Part shown: piece after piece, positions 35,134 through 44,057 of the stretch
Layout: each line of letters begins with the position of its first letter
Numbering within the stretch: position 1 is the stretch's first letter
Assembly (NCBI GenBank): GCA_964481395.1
Contig: CAYZYG010000010.1
Coordinates: 1-64,000, forward strand
Direction: 5' to 3'
DNA length: 64,000 nt
Origin: JBFMFH01 sp964481395
Lineage (GTDB): Bacteria; Acidobacteriota; Vicinamibacteria; Vicinamibacterales; JAKQTR01
Notes under the pieces: model-generated
Told to the model about the DNA's origin: nothing
Seen by the model: only the letters and a program-made list of their open reading frames with translations
Database searches by the model: none
Program-made: the position numbers and the translations under genes

Positions 35134-35900
35134 GCGACCGGATCGACTGGGTCCCGTCCGTCACACTGCCGGACCGGCAAGAAGTGTTGCACCTGCAGGG
35201 TATTCCGCCGGGCGTCGAGTTGCCGCCGCGCATCGCCGCCATCGTTGACAGCGCGATGAACGCCTATCTGGAGACCGCGGAGCCGCGCGCGCTCGTGGCC
35301 GGTCTCTCACGCGAGACGTTCGCCGGCATTCTGAAAGGCGAGGGGAAGAACGCCCCGGAGACTCCGGTCGAGGCCGTTGCGCTGCGCGCCGACGCGCTGT
35401 CGCTGTTCGTCGCCACCGTCGGAGGCCGCGTCACCGAACGGATCCAGGCACTGTTCTCGGAGAACGAGCCCGCGCTTGCCGCCATGCTCGACTCGGTCGC
35501 GTCCGCTGCCGCGGATCGACTGACGCAGTTGCTGGCCGAGCGTTATCCCGCCGTGACGGCAGCCGACACCGGCCAGACGGCGCGTTCGGCCCCTCGACTG
35601 CGCACGGGACACGCGACCACGCCGGACCGCCGGGTGACGCTCGGCTACAGCCCTGGATACTGCGGCTGGCACGTCAGCGGCCAGCGGGCGTTGTTCGCGT
35701 TCCTCCAGCCCGCAACGATCGGCGTCACGCTGAACGACAGCTGCCTGATGGACCCGCTCAAGTCCGTGTCGGGCGTGCTCGCGTCGGGTGCGTCGGACAT
35801 TCACCGATTCTCCCCCGGATACCCCTTTTGTGCGGACTGCCGCGACAAGCCGTGCGTGGGACGCATCAAACCGGAGAGGGCGCACGCCGGAAACGTATGA
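35130..35900 (+). CDS. Stand-alone MetH activation-domain-like protein (corrinoid reactivation)
   Basis: 256 residues. The second half matches the AdoMet-binding reactivation domain of cobalamin-dependent methionine synthase: YSPGYCGW (173-180), SCLMDPLKSVSGV (204-216). In MetH this domain reductively remethylates inactive Co(II) cobalamin with AdoMet and an electron donor. Here it is a separate protein with an N-terminal helical region (about 30-140). A C-terminal cluster, FCADCRDKPC (Cys 234, 237, 242), is absent from MetH and could bind metal or an Fe-S centre. It overlaps the MttB-like stop and precedes the corrinoid-protein gene. It probably keeps that corrinoid active, taking the place of RamA/RACE proteins. 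Confidence 0.85.
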   Translation: MSDRIDWVPSVTLPDRQEVLHLQGIPPGVELPPRIAAIVDSAMNAYLETAEPRALVAGLSRETFAGILKGEGKNAPETPVEAVALRADALSLFVATVGGRVTERIQALFSENEPALAAMLDSVASAAADRLTQLLAERYPAVTAADTGQTARSAPRLRTGHATTPDRRVTLGYSPGYCGWHVSGQRALFAFLQPATIGVTLNDSCLMDPLKSVSGVLASGASDIHRFSPGYPFCADCRDKPCVGRIKPERAHAGNV

Positions 35901-35922
35901 CACGAGGTGGAGTGGAGGCAGC

Positions 35923-36567
35923 ATGAGCATCCTGTCCGATATCGCCGTTGGACTGCAGAAGGGTGAGGACGATCGCGTGGGCGACCTCGTCCGCCAGGCG
36001 CTCGCCGACGGCCTCGAAGCCGTCACCATCCTGAATGAAGGCCTGATCGCCGGCATGAGGGTGGTCGGCGAGCAGTTCCGGGTACGTGAGATCTTCCTGC
36101 CCGACGTCCTGCTCGCGGCCAGGGCCATGTACGCCGGGCTCGGACTGCTGAAGCCGCTCCTGGCGAAGGATGGCGTTCCGACTGCGGGCAAGGTCGTGAT
36201 CGGATCCGTGCATGGCGATCTGCACGACATCGGCAAGAACCTGGTCGGCATCATGCTGGCCGGTGCGGGGTTCGAGGTCATCGATCTGGGCAACGACGTG
36301 CCTGCGCGCCGCTTCGTGGACGTCGCCCGCGATCGGGGCGCGTCGGTGATCGGGCTCTCGGCCCTGCTGACCACGACGATGCCGGTCATGAAGGACGTGG
36401 TGGACCTGGTGAGAGCTGAGGGTCTGGCTGGCCGCATCAAGGTCATCGTCGGCGGTGCGCCCGTCTCCGATGCGTGGGCCCGCCAGATCGGCGCCGACGC
36501 GTACGGCTACGATGCGGCCAGTGCCGTCGATCGCGTCAGAGCGCTCGCGGGCGCGACGGCGACATAG
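35923..36567 (+). CDS. Corrinoid-binding methyl carrier protein (MtbC/MttC type)
   Basis: 214 residues. An N-terminal four-helix cap (about 1-85) precedes a B12-binding Rossmann domain with the base-on/His-off signature DLHDIG: Asp 99, His 101, Gly 104, where the His replaces dimethylbenzimidazole as lower cobalt ligand. GLSALLTTTM and VIVGGAPVSDAWARQIGADAYGYDA are the other cobalamin contacts. It should carry methyl groups between the MttB-like protein (gene two upstream) and the homocysteine methyltransferase downstream. GTGGAGGCAGC before ATG 35923 is a strong ribosome site, consistent with a need for more copies of the carrier. 22 bases separate it from the previous gene. Confidence 0.95.
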   Translation: MSILSDIAVGLQKGEDDRVGDLVRQALADGLEAVTILNEGLIAGMRVVGEQFRVREIFLPDVLLAARAMYAGLGLLKPLLAKDGVPTAGKVVIGSVHGDLHDIGKNLVGIMLAGAGFEVIDLGNDVPARRFVDVARDRGASVIGLSALLTTTMPVMKDVVDLVRAEGLAGRIKVIVGGAPVSDAWARQIGADAYGYDAASAVDRVRALAGATAT

Positions 36568-36580
36568 AAGAGCGCGTGCG

Positions 36581-37459
36581 ATGAAACCACTGCTCGATCG
36601 CCTGCGAGACGGTGAGGTGCTCATCGGCGACGGCGCCTGGGGCACGATGCTGATGGCGCGGGGCCTGCGGCCCGGCGAGTCGCCGGAGGGTTTGAACCTG
36701 ACGCGCCCCGAAGTCCTCGAAGAGATCGCCGCCCAGTACCTCGACGCCGGCGCGGATCTCATCACGACCAATACCTTCGGCGGATCGCCCGCGCGGCTCC
36801 GGCAGTTTGGTTTGGATGACCGGATCGAGGCGGTAAACCGGGCGGCCGTCGAGGCCGTGCGCCAGGTGGCCGCCGGGCGGGCGTACGTGTCGGCGTCCAT
36901 CGGGCCCTGCGGTCACGTGCTCAAGCCGTACGGCGACGCCGACCCCGTGGAGATAGGGGCCGGCTACGAACGCCAGGCCCGCGCGCTGGCCGAAGCCGGT
37001 GCCGATCTGTTCTGCATCGAAACGATGACCGATCTCGCCGAGGCGCTGCTCGCCGTGCGCGCGGCCCGTACCGTGGCACCAGACCTACCGATCATCGCCA
37101 CCATGACGTTCGAGCGCACGCGACGCGGGTTCTTCACCGTCATGGGCACGAGCATCGAGCAGGCGGTGCGGAGCCTCACCGAAGGCGGCGCTCACATCCT
37201 CGGCTCGAACTGCGGGAACGGCAGCGATGAGATGATGGCGATCGCGCGGGAATTCAGGGCGTTCACGTCTCTGCCGATCGCGATCCAACCGAACGCCGGC
37301 CTCCCAGAGCATCGCGACGGCGCGCTGGTCTACACGGAATCACCCGAGTTCATGGCTGTACGCGCGCGCGATCTCATCGACGCGGGCGTGTCCATCATCG
37401 GCGGCTGTTGCGGCACCACCCCGGCCCACGTCCGGGCCCTGCGGGCGCTCGTGAGGTGA
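36581..37459 (+). CDS. Homocysteine S-methyltransferase domain protein (MetH N-terminal module, stand-alone)
   Basis: 292 residues, equal to the first module of MetH. Zinc ligands are Cys 211 (GSNCGNG) and Cys 276-277 (GGCCGTTP); the N-terminal block is VLIGDGAWGTMLMARGL. It should transfer the methyl group from methyl-cobalamin on the upstream corrinoid protein to homocysteine, giving methionine. It lacks the folate, cobalamin and activation modules, of which the last two are separate proteins upstream. It starts 13 bases after the corrinoid gene and ends the four-gene unit. BHMT-like use of betaine directly is an alternative, but the operon context argues for methyl-corrinoid. Confidence 0.92.
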   Translation: MKPLLDRLRDGEVLIGDGAWGTMLMARGLRPGESPEGLNLTRPEVLEEIAAQYLDAGADLITTNTFGGSPARLRQFGLDDRIEAVNRAAVEAVRQVAAGRAYVSASIGPCGHVLKPYGDADPVEIGAGYERQARALAEAGADLFCIETMTDLAEALLAVRAARTVAPDLPIIATMTFERTRRGFFTVMGTSIEQAVRSLTEGGAHILGSNCGNGSDEMMAIAREFRAFTSLPIAIQPNAGLPEHRDGALVYTESPEFMAVRARDLIDAGVSIIGGCCGTTPAHVRALRALVR

Positions 37460-37505
37460 CCGGCCGTAGGCCGCGGCGCCACTCATCTGTGTTCCTCAAC
37501 AGGAT

Positions 37506-37600
37506 CGTCATTCCGGGGCCGCGAAGCGGAACCCGGAATCCAGCCTGGATTCCCGCTTTCGCGGGAACGACGTTACCGGAACCGCTTCCGCGGGAACGAC
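37506..37600. repeat. REP-like palindrome, intergenic copy
   Basis: CGTCATTCCGGGGCCGCGAA then CCCGGAATCCAGCCTGGATT and CGCTTTCGCGGGAACGAC form nested dyads; a partial second copy (CGCTTCCGCGGGAACGAC) follows. Same family as 26668-26726 and 52322-52434. Confidence 0.8.
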
Positions 37601-37607
37601 GCCATCA

Positions 37608-37770
37608 GATCACACCCTCGCCCACTCCGGCCGCAGGCCGCGGCGCGGCTCATCTGTGAACCTCGAGTCGGGGATTAGCGATTGGGGATTGGTTGGGCCG
37701 GAGCTGAAACACGAATGGGGACTGGGGACATCCACAACTGATCCCCGGTCCCCGGACCCCGGTCCCCGTC
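37608..37770. repeat. Mosaic dispersed repeat matching 6540-6760
   Basis: Carries CTCCGGCCGCAGGCCGCGG, CTCATCTGTGAACCTCGAG, GGGGATT heptamers, GAGCTGAAACACGAAT and a GGGGAC/CCCCGG heptamer pair in the same order as the 6.5 kb copy. Together with 37506-37600 it fills the 37460-37773 gap; no gene seen. Confidence 0.8.
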
Positions 37771-37773
37771 TTC

Positions 37774-39705
37774 TCACCGCTGAATGTAGCCCAGGCTTCG
37801 CAGCCGCTCGAGCGCGGCATCGTCGAGCGGCACCGCGCCGGGTCGCGCAGGGGGCGGCTGACGTCGGCCGTACGTCGGTGTGCTCCTGACCGGATGCGCG
37901 GTGACGAAAGCGGGCGCGAGCAGGTCGATCAGCACTCGCCCTTCAAGTTCCTCGCTGACTGGCAGGCCCAGGACGTGCAGGAGCGTGGGTGCGACGTCGG
38001 CAAGCGACGCCTGCGCGCGCGCACCCGGGCGCGCTGCGTCCCCCGTGAGCGCCATCACGCTCGGGCCGCGCGTCCGCGACCGGCCGGGATCCGTCAGCAG
38101 CACGCGCAGCCGGCGTGTTCCATGGGCGGACAGGAACTCGCCGAGCACACGGTCGATGACGATGTAGTAGCGCTCGAGGGCCGCCACGCGGGCCTCCATG
38201 GCCGAGGCCGGCAGGCCGGCTGCGGTCGGTCCGCTCACGAGAGCGTACTGCACGATATCGAGACCGGGAAGGTAGATGGCGAGCAGGTCACCCGCGCGGT
38301 CGGCTATCCGTACGGCGAGGGCGAGTTGAATCAGGTCCTGTTCGACCCCGCGCCGGAGAGCCGATCCGGCTGGCTCCGGCACATCCCGAAAGGCCTCGGT
38401 TGCGCGTTTCCGCGCCTCGTCCTGTATCGACGGCCATGCCGCCCGGAGTTCCTCCCACACGGCAGGCGGCGCGATCTCCGCATCGAGGGCGCCCCCGCGT
38501 TCGAGGCGCAGCGTGGCGCGGTCGCTGATGATGATGCCGCCGTGGTCCGGTGCGGGCCAACTCGCCCACCAGTTGACCACGCCCGAGCGGACGCCCTGTT
38601 CTCCGGCAACTTCCCAGATTGTCTTTGCGCGGCGCTGCAGCCCGCTGGACGCCGCCGGTCTCGTCAGGCGAAGCCGGTCCGTAGCCACCGCGAGCACCGA
38701 CCACCAGCTTCCGCCGCCGGCTGGCATCTCGCCCCCGAGACCACTGACCCTCCGCGCCTCCAGGCCCTGAACGCCGTGGACGGCCACGGGCTGACCAGTG
38801 GCGACGGTGGTCCAGACCGTGGCCGGGTCCGCGTCGGCGTCGGCATCGGCGACCGCCTGCGCGCCGTCGAGGAGCGCGCCGAATGTCGGAAGCCGGCCCG
38901 AGCGCACCAGCCCCTCCGCGAAGGCCAGGTCGAAGCCGTCGACGCCCAGCACGAGGACCGACACGCCGGTCGCGCGGACGTCGAGACGAGGCGAAGCGGA
39001 CGGTGCGACCGCCGCCTCCCGGCCCGTGAACTGGAGGAGGCCGGCAGCCCCGCCGAAGGCGAGAGCCCAGACGAAGACCAGGGCGAGCCGTGAACCCGCC
39101 CGCCGGCCGGTCAGGGAACCTGACGCATCCAGGCGCTGCGCCATCACGCCCTGCGCCGCGAGAGAGACGGTGTGTCCGAAGAGCACGCTCAGGCCGGCTG
39201 CGCCCACGAGGGCGGCCAGCGTCCACCCGGGCTGATGCCAGGCTTGCGGGCCCTCTGCCGTAGCCCGCCACCACGAGACGAGATAAACCAGGCAGGCCGT
39301 GCCGACGAAGAGGCCGGCTGCGCGACCCAGTCCCCGCGCGCGAGCTGCGAACGCCCGCGCGCCTGCGAACCGGCCGACAAGCAGGCTGGTCCCTCCGATG
39401 GCGACCAGGGAGGCCGCTGCCAGCGCTGCGAAGAACACGACGCTGAAGTAGATCGCCAGCACGACGCCGTCGCGCGGGTCGCGCACCAGGCCGGGCATGC
39501 GGGCCGCGAGTCCCACGGCCGTCGCCGGGCCGAGCGCGAGCGCACCCAGCAACCCGATTCTCAGGCTGGCGCGAATGGCGGCGGACACTATCGACCGGCC
39601 CTGTCGGACCGGCGCGAGCACGAACCGATCGATGCCCGCATCGAGATAGCCGAGCTCTCGCAGGCGCTGGCGCAGCTCGTCGATGGGTTGGCGGACATCA
39701 GGCAT
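37774..39705 (-). CDS. Membrane-anchored alkaline-phosphatase-superfamily phosphodiesterase-like protein
   Basis: 643 residues. Six or so membrane helices occupy about 45-235, then an extracytoplasmic catalytic-like domain begins with VSVLVLGVDGFDLAFAEGL, the first metal-Asp motif of type I phosphodiesterase/nucleotide pyrophosphatases. TVWTTVATG supplies the nucleophile Thr/Ser region, and SGVVNWWASWPAPDHGGIIISDRAT and DLLAIYLPGLDIVQYA are family blocks. The expected last metal motif (T/SDHG) is poorly recognisable: LLTDPGRSRT stands in its place, so metal binding may be incomplete. The substrate is unknown. The start is ATG 39705, 21 bases after a polyprenyl synthase gene on the same strand, suggesting an operon and possibly a lipid-phosphate substrate. 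Confidence 0.8.
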   Translation of the reverse strand: MPDVRQPIDELRQRLRELGYLDAGIDRFVLAPVRQGRSIVSAAIRASLRIGLLGALALGPATAVGLAARMPGLVRDPRDGVVLAIYFSVVFFAALAAASLVAIGGTSLLVGRFAGARAFAARARGLGRAAGLFVGTACLVYLVSWWRATAEGPQAWHQPGWTLAALVGAAGLSVLFGHTVSLAAQGVMAQRLDASGSLTGRRAGSRLALVFVWALAFGGAAGLLQFTGREAAVAPSASPRLDVRATGVSVLVLGVDGFDLAFAEGLVRSGRLPTFGALLDGAQAVADADADADPATVWTTVATGQPVAVHGVQGLEARRVSGLGGEMPAGGGSWWSVLAVATDRLRLTRPAASSGLQRRAKTIWEVAGEQGVRSGVVNWWASWPAPDHGGIIISDRATLRLERGGALDAEIAPPAVWEELRAAWPSIQDEARKRATEAFRDVPEPAGSALRRGVEQDLIQLALAVRIADRAGDLLAIYLPGLDIVQYALVSGPTAAGLPASAMEARVAALERYYIVIDRVLGEFLSAHGTRRLRVLLTDPGRSRTRGPSVMALTGDAARPGARAQASLADVAPTLLHVLGLPVSEELEGRVLIDLLAPAFVTAHPVRSTPTYGRRQPPPARPGAVPLDDAALERLRSLGYIQR

Positions 39706-39725
39706 CAACCGTGACCTCGGATACG

Positions 39726-40631
39726 CTACATCTCACGACTGGCGACGAACGCCGCCAGATCGCGCAGCCGATCCGCACGGGAACCGAAGAGGTCCAACGC
39801 CGCGGTCGCCGTCTGGCACAGCTCCCGCGCGAGATCGTGGGCGCCGGCCACTCCCGAGAAGGATACGAAGGTCGTGCGCTTCGCGTCGGCGAGGCGCGGC
39901 TTGCCGGTGACCTCCGGATCTCCTTCGACATCGAGCAAGTCGTCCACGATCTGGAAGGCCAGGCCGAGGTTCTTCGCATAGGCGGCAAGCGCGTGTATCT
40001 GATCAGGCGAGGCGCCAGCCGTCACGGCTCCGGCGCTGGCGGCCGCCACGAAGAGCGCACCGGTCTTGCAGCGGTGGATTAGTTCCAGCGTGTCGAACGA
40101 AACGTCCCGGTCCACCGCGAGCAGGTCTTCGACCTCACCGCCGATGAGCCCGTCCGATCCGACGGACTCGGCCAGGAGCGTGGTGATACGCCGAGCCACC
40201 GGCGGATCGTAGACGCGGGCGACGGTGCCGAACGCCAGATTGAAGAGGGCGAACGCCGCCATGAGCGCCATCGCCTCGCCGTGCGCCACGTGATTCGACG
40301 GGCGGCCTCGCCGGAGTGGTGCGTTGTCGAGAGCTGGCAGGTCGTCGAGGATGAGCGACGACGCATGAACCAGCTCAACGGCCGCGGCCGCGGGCAGTGC
40401 GCGCTCGTCGGAGCCGCAGACACGCGCCGCCTGAAGAACGAGCACGGCCCGCACGCGTTTCGACGGCGCCAGCAGCGTGTACCGCATGGCCCGGTGGAGC
40501 ACCGCCGGACGGGTGTCCTCCGGGGGCACCAGACGGTCCAGTTCGCGCTCCACGAGGGCCACGTCGGCGGCGATGAATGATGGCAGCTTCACGGGCAGGC
40601 TCTCGTTCCATCCTACCCCGCCGGTCGGCAC
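39726..40631 (-). CDS. Polyprenyl (farnesyl/geranylgeranyl) diphosphate synthase
   Basis: Up to 301 residues; chain-elongating prenyltransferase. First aspartate motif DDLPALD (96-102) with SSLIL before it, second motif QIVDDLLDVEGD, and the substrate-binding basic block APSKRVRAVL in place of the usual GGKR. LIGGEVEDL and GALFVAAASAGAV are also family-typical. Short-chain products (C15-C20) are likely from the length, but product size cannot be fixed. The GTG at 40592 (VKLPSF, behind GAGAG) is a better start than the GTG at 40631, which would add 13 poorly conserved residues. Product could feed the geranylgeranyl-reductase-like enzyme at 8.2 kb. Confidence 0.9.
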   Translation of the reverse strand: MPTGGVGWNESLPVKLPSFIAADVALVERELDRLVPPEDTRPAVLHRAMRYTLLAPSKRVRAVLVLQAARVCGSDERALPAAAAVELVHASSLILDDLPALDNAPLRRGRPSNHVAHGEAMALMAAFALFNLAFGTVARVYDPPVARRITTLLAESVGSDGLIGGEVEDLLAVDRDVSFDTLELIHRCKTGALFVAAASAGAVTAGASPDQIHALAAYAKNLGLAFQIVDDLLDVEGDPEVTGKPRLADAKRTTFVSFSGVAGAHDLARELCQTATAALDLFGSRADRLRDLAAFVASREM

Positions 40632-40704
40632 CTTGTCCCCGGCAGATCCCGAGGCGTCGACGGGAGCCGCCTCGCTCGGATCACCAGTGGAACGACTCGA
40701 CCCG

Positions 40705-43700
40705 TTACCGCCCGATCGCCGGCAGTCCCGCCGCCTTGAGCGTCGCGTTCAGCGCGGGCAGGTCCGTGGCCTTCAGCGCTCCCCACCGCGCCATCACGTC
40801 ATCCGCGGCCGCGAGCGCGCTCGTGACCGCCGCCAGCGTGTTCGCAGTGGGCGCCACGTCGGCCGCCTGCATCGCGTTCATCTGCCCGCCGAGCAGCGAC
40901 GCGGTGCCCCAGAGCGTATCTGCAGCTGGCGCAGCCCCCGCGCCTCCCCGCCCTCCGCCGGCGCCTCCCCGCCCACCACCGCCACCGGACGCCGGGCGCT
41001 GCCCCTCGAGCGCCGTCACCTTCTTCACGAACGCCGCCAGCGCCTGCGCCGGCGGTCCCTGCGCCTGGATCTTCGCCGCCTGCTCTCGCATCGCCGCCGC
41101 CTCCACAGCCGCCTCCTGCGCATCGAGCGCGCCGAAGTACATCGCGTCGGTCAATGCGTAGACCTGCTGTATGACCGCGACCGGCGTCTGGACGCGCGGA
41201 TCCTGCCGGACGGTAATGGGCTGCGTGTAGCTCTTTCCGCCGACCGTCAGCACGACCGCATACGTGCCTGGCGACACCCACGGCGTGGTGGCGCTCGACG
41301 GCGAGTTGTACGGAATCCCCTGAATCGGCAGTCCGCCGCGGCCACCGCCACCGCCGCCCGCGAGGGGTTGGTAGTGCACGTCCCAGAGGAAGGGATGCAT
41401 GCCGGCGGCCGTCGAGAGCGTCTGCGGCTGCCGGTACCAGTAAAGGGGCACGGGCGCGCTTGCCAGATCCGGGATGGGCGTCACCGGATCATCGCTCGAG
41501 TAGCGCCGGACGAGCCGTCCGTCCGCGCGGCGGATCTCGAGCGTCACGGGGCCGCTCGCGGCGGACTTCAGGTAGTAGTTGACGATCGCGCCGTCGGGCG
41601 GATTCTGCCCCGTCGGCTCCTCCTTGGGCCACGGCATGTCGGTGCTGGTATTCCACCGCACGCGCCACGCGATCGTCGGCTTGAACAGGATGGCGTCCGC
41701 CGCCGCCGAGGCCGCGTCGATCTGCCGCAGCGGCGTGATGTCGTCGAGAATCCAGAAGCCGCGCCCGTGCGTGGCCGCCACGAGATCGTCCTCTTTGACG
41801 ATCAAATCGCGCACCGACGAAGCCGCCATGTTCAGGCGCAGCGACTGCCAGCGGGCACCGTCGTCGAAGGACACGTAGACGGCGCGCTCGGTCCCGGCGA
41901 AGAGCAGCCCTTTGCGTTGGGGGTCCTCGCGCACGGCATTCACCGTCTCGCCCGGCGGGATGCCGGAGGCAATTTCCGCCCACGTGGCGCCGCCGTCGTG
42001 CGTCCGGTAGATGTGCGGCCGCATGTCGTCGAGGCGAATCGTGTTGACCGCCGCGTACGCCGTGAGGGGATCGTGCCGCCCGGCATCGATGATCGAGATC
42101 TTCGCCCACGCGCCGACGCCCGGCGGCGTCACGTTCTTCCAGGTCGCGCCGCCGTCGGCGGTCACGTGGATCAGCCCGTCATCCGTTCCCACCCAGATGC
42201 GCCGGATGTCCTGGTAGGACGGTGCGATGGTGTAGATGACCCCCCGCGGCTGGGGCTGGGCGGCCGGATCCTCCCGGTATTTCCCGACGCTCGCCGGAAT
42301 CTCCCACGTCGGCCGCGTCAGGTCGGGGCTGATGCGCGTCCAGTGCGCGCCTCCGTCCACGGTCTTCCACAGGTAGTTGTTCGCGAAGAAGAGCGAGACC
42401 TTGTCCACTTCGGAAAAGACGACTGGCATCGTGCGGACCGTGCGCACGGGGCCGGGTGTCGGCGCCGACACGCCGCCGCCCCGGCCGGCCATGGGTCCCA
42501 CGGTCGAGACCTGTCCGGTGCGGCGATCGAACCTCGACACGCTCCGGCCTCCATAGACGATGTCCGGATCCAGCGGATCGGGAGCGACGTAGCCGTACTC
42601 GTCGACACCGACCGGCAGCCAGTCCCGCAGGGAGATCGCGCCGTAGTTACCGCGGCTCGACACGCAGGCCGACCCGCTCTCCTGCTGGCCGCTGCACACG
42701 CGATACGGAAACGCGTTGTCGGCCGCGACGTGATAGAGCTGCGCCGTGGACTGGTTGTACCAGGAGCTCCACGTCTCGCCGCCGTTCAGCGTCACGACGG
42801 CGCCCTGATCGGCCGCGAGCAGGATGATGTCGGGGTTGTCCGGGTTGATCCAGCCGTTCTGGTAGTCCTCGCCGCCGGGCGCGCCCTTGTACACGGCCCA
42901 CGTCTTCCCGCCGTCGGTGGTCTTCCAGGAGACCGTCGCTGCCATGATCACCGTGTCCACGAGCTTCGGGTGCGGGAGCGGCATGGGCAGGTCGCCGCCG
43001 CCAATCCGCCCGGTCGGCCGCGTATCCATCGTGATGCGCGTCCATGTCTGTCCCGCATCGTCGCTGCGAAACACGCCGGTCGTGCCCCGGTTTCCGCTCG
43101 TGCCCGGCTTGTCGTAGAAGGCCACGGTCGCGTAGAGACGCCGGTGGTCCGCCGGCGAGATGGCCAGGTTCGCCTGGACGACCGCGGGCAGGCCGTTGGT
43201 CAGCGGCTTCCAGGTGTCGCCGCCGTCGGTCGACTTGAAGATGCCGCCGTTGGTCCCTGCCCAGACGGCGTTCTCCCACGGCCCCTGCCGCTCTTCCCAC
43301 AGCGTCGCGTAGACAACATTCGGGTTGACCGGATCGATGTCGACGTCGTTCCCGCCTGTGTTCTCGTCCTTGTAGAGCACCTTCTTGAAGGTCCGGCCCC
43401 CGTCCAGCGAACGGAAGATGCCGCGCTCTTCGTTTGGCCCGTAGGGATGACCGAGCGCCGCGACGAACACGCGGCTCGGGTTCCGGGGATCGACGTCGAT
43501 CCGCGGAATCTGCTGCGCGTCGTTCAGACCCAGGCGCGCCCACGTGCGACCGGCGTCCGTCGACTTGTACACGCCGTCCCCGGTCGAGAGGTCCGGCCGG
43601 TGCAGGCCCTCGCCGCTGCCAACGTAGACGATGTTCGGATCGGAGGGCGCGACCACGATCGCTCCGATGGATCCGGTGGGCTGGTCGTCGAAGATCGGCG

Positions 43701-43947
43701 CCCAGGTGCGTCCCGCGTCCGTCGTCTTCCACACGCCGCCGTTCACGGCAGCCATGTAGAAGGTGTGGGGCTGGCGCCGGTGGCCGGCCGCGGCGACCGT
43801 GCGGCTGGCCCGGTGCGGCCCGATGTTTCGCCACGTCATCCCGGCGAAGAGCGACGGGCTTACCCGCGGCGCGTCCTGCGCGGACAGGGACACCATCAGG
43901 GCGACGAAGGCGAAAGCGAGAGCGACAGTGGTGCGGCGGCACGACAT
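40705..43947 (-). CDS. Secreted BNR/Asp-box repeat protein (sortilin/VPS10-like beta-propeller)
   Basis: 1080 residues with a signal peptide ending near SLSAQDA. Many Asp boxes (SxDxGxTW, e.g. KTTDAGRTWAP, KSTDAGRTWARL, RSLDGGRTFKK, KSTDGGDTWKPL, RTHDGGATWAE) cover about residues 45-700, indicating two multi-bladed propellers as in VPS10/sortilin or xyloglucanase relatives. The C-terminal 350 residues include an immunoglobulin-like part (VSPGTYAVVLTVGGKSYTQPI) and a low-complexity GGGGGRGG run. Acidobacteria often encode several such proteins; roles are unproven. Catalytic residues of a glycosidase cannot be assigned. GGAGAACC precedes ATG 43947. Confidence 0.88.
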   Translation of the reverse strand: MSCRRTTVALAFAFVALMVSLSAQDAPRVSPSLFAGMTWRNIGPHRASRTVAAAGHRRQPHTFYMAAVNGGVWKTTDAGRTWAPIFDDQPTGSIGAIVVAPSDPNIVYVGSGEGLHRPDLSTGDGVYKSTDAGRTWARLGLNDAQQIPRIDVDPRNPSRVFVAALGHPYGPNEERGIFRSLDGGRTFKKVLYKDENTGGNDVDIDPVNPNVVYATLWEERQGPWENAVWAGTNGGIFKSTDGGDTWKPLTNGLPAVVQANLAISPADHRRLYATVAFYDKPGTSGNRGTTGVFRSDDAGQTWTRITMDTRPTGRIGGGDLPMPLPHPKLVDTVIMAATVSWKTTDGGKTWAVYKGAPGGEDYQNGWINPDNPDIILLAADQGAVVTLNGGETWSSWYNQSTAQLYHVAADNAFPYRVCSGQQESGSACVSSRGNYGAISLRDWLPVGVDEYGYVAPDPLDPDIVYGGRSVSRFDRRTGQVSTVGPMAGRGGGVSAPTPGPVRTVRTMPVVFSEVDKVSLFFANNYLWKTVDGGAHWTRISPDLTRPTWEIPASVGKYREDPAAQPQPRGVIYTIAPSYQDIRRIWVGTDDGLIHVTADGGATWKNVTPPGVGAWAKISIIDAGRHDPLTAYAAVNTIRLDDMRPHIYRTHDGGATWAEIASGIPPGETVNAVREDPQRKGLLFAGTERAVYVSFDDGARWQSLRLNMAASSVRDLIVKEDDLVAATHGRGFWILDDITPLRQIDAASAAADAILFKPTIAWRVRWNTSTDMPWPKEEPTGQNPPDGAIVNYYLKSAASGPVTLEIRRADGRLVRRYSSDDPVTPIPDLASAPVPLYWYRQPQTLSTAAGMHPFLWDVHYQPLAGGGGGGRGGLPIQGIPYNSPSSATTPWVSPGTYAVVLTVGGKSYTQPITVRQDPRVQTPVAVIQQVYALTDAMYFGALDAQEAAVEAAAMREQAAKIQAQGPPAQALAAFVKKVTALEGQRPASGGGGGRGGAGGGRGGAGAAPAADTLWGTASLLGGQMNAMQAADVAPTANTLAAVTSALAAADDVMARWGALKATDLPALNATLKAAGLPAIGR

Positions 43948-44057
43948 GGCAGGTTCTCCGTTGCTGGCGACCGGCGCAGTATAGCGCGTCCCGTCCAGGC
44001 GGGGCTTTACGCGCGCGGGAGAGATGAGGTATGCCTTTCCACGCAAAGGACGGTCCC

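Noticed and set aside
39726..40631. Defective first aspartate motif in the prenyl synthase (DDLPALDN).
   Set aside because: The needed DDxxxxD is complete (Asp 96, 97, 102); only the extra Asp after it is Asn.
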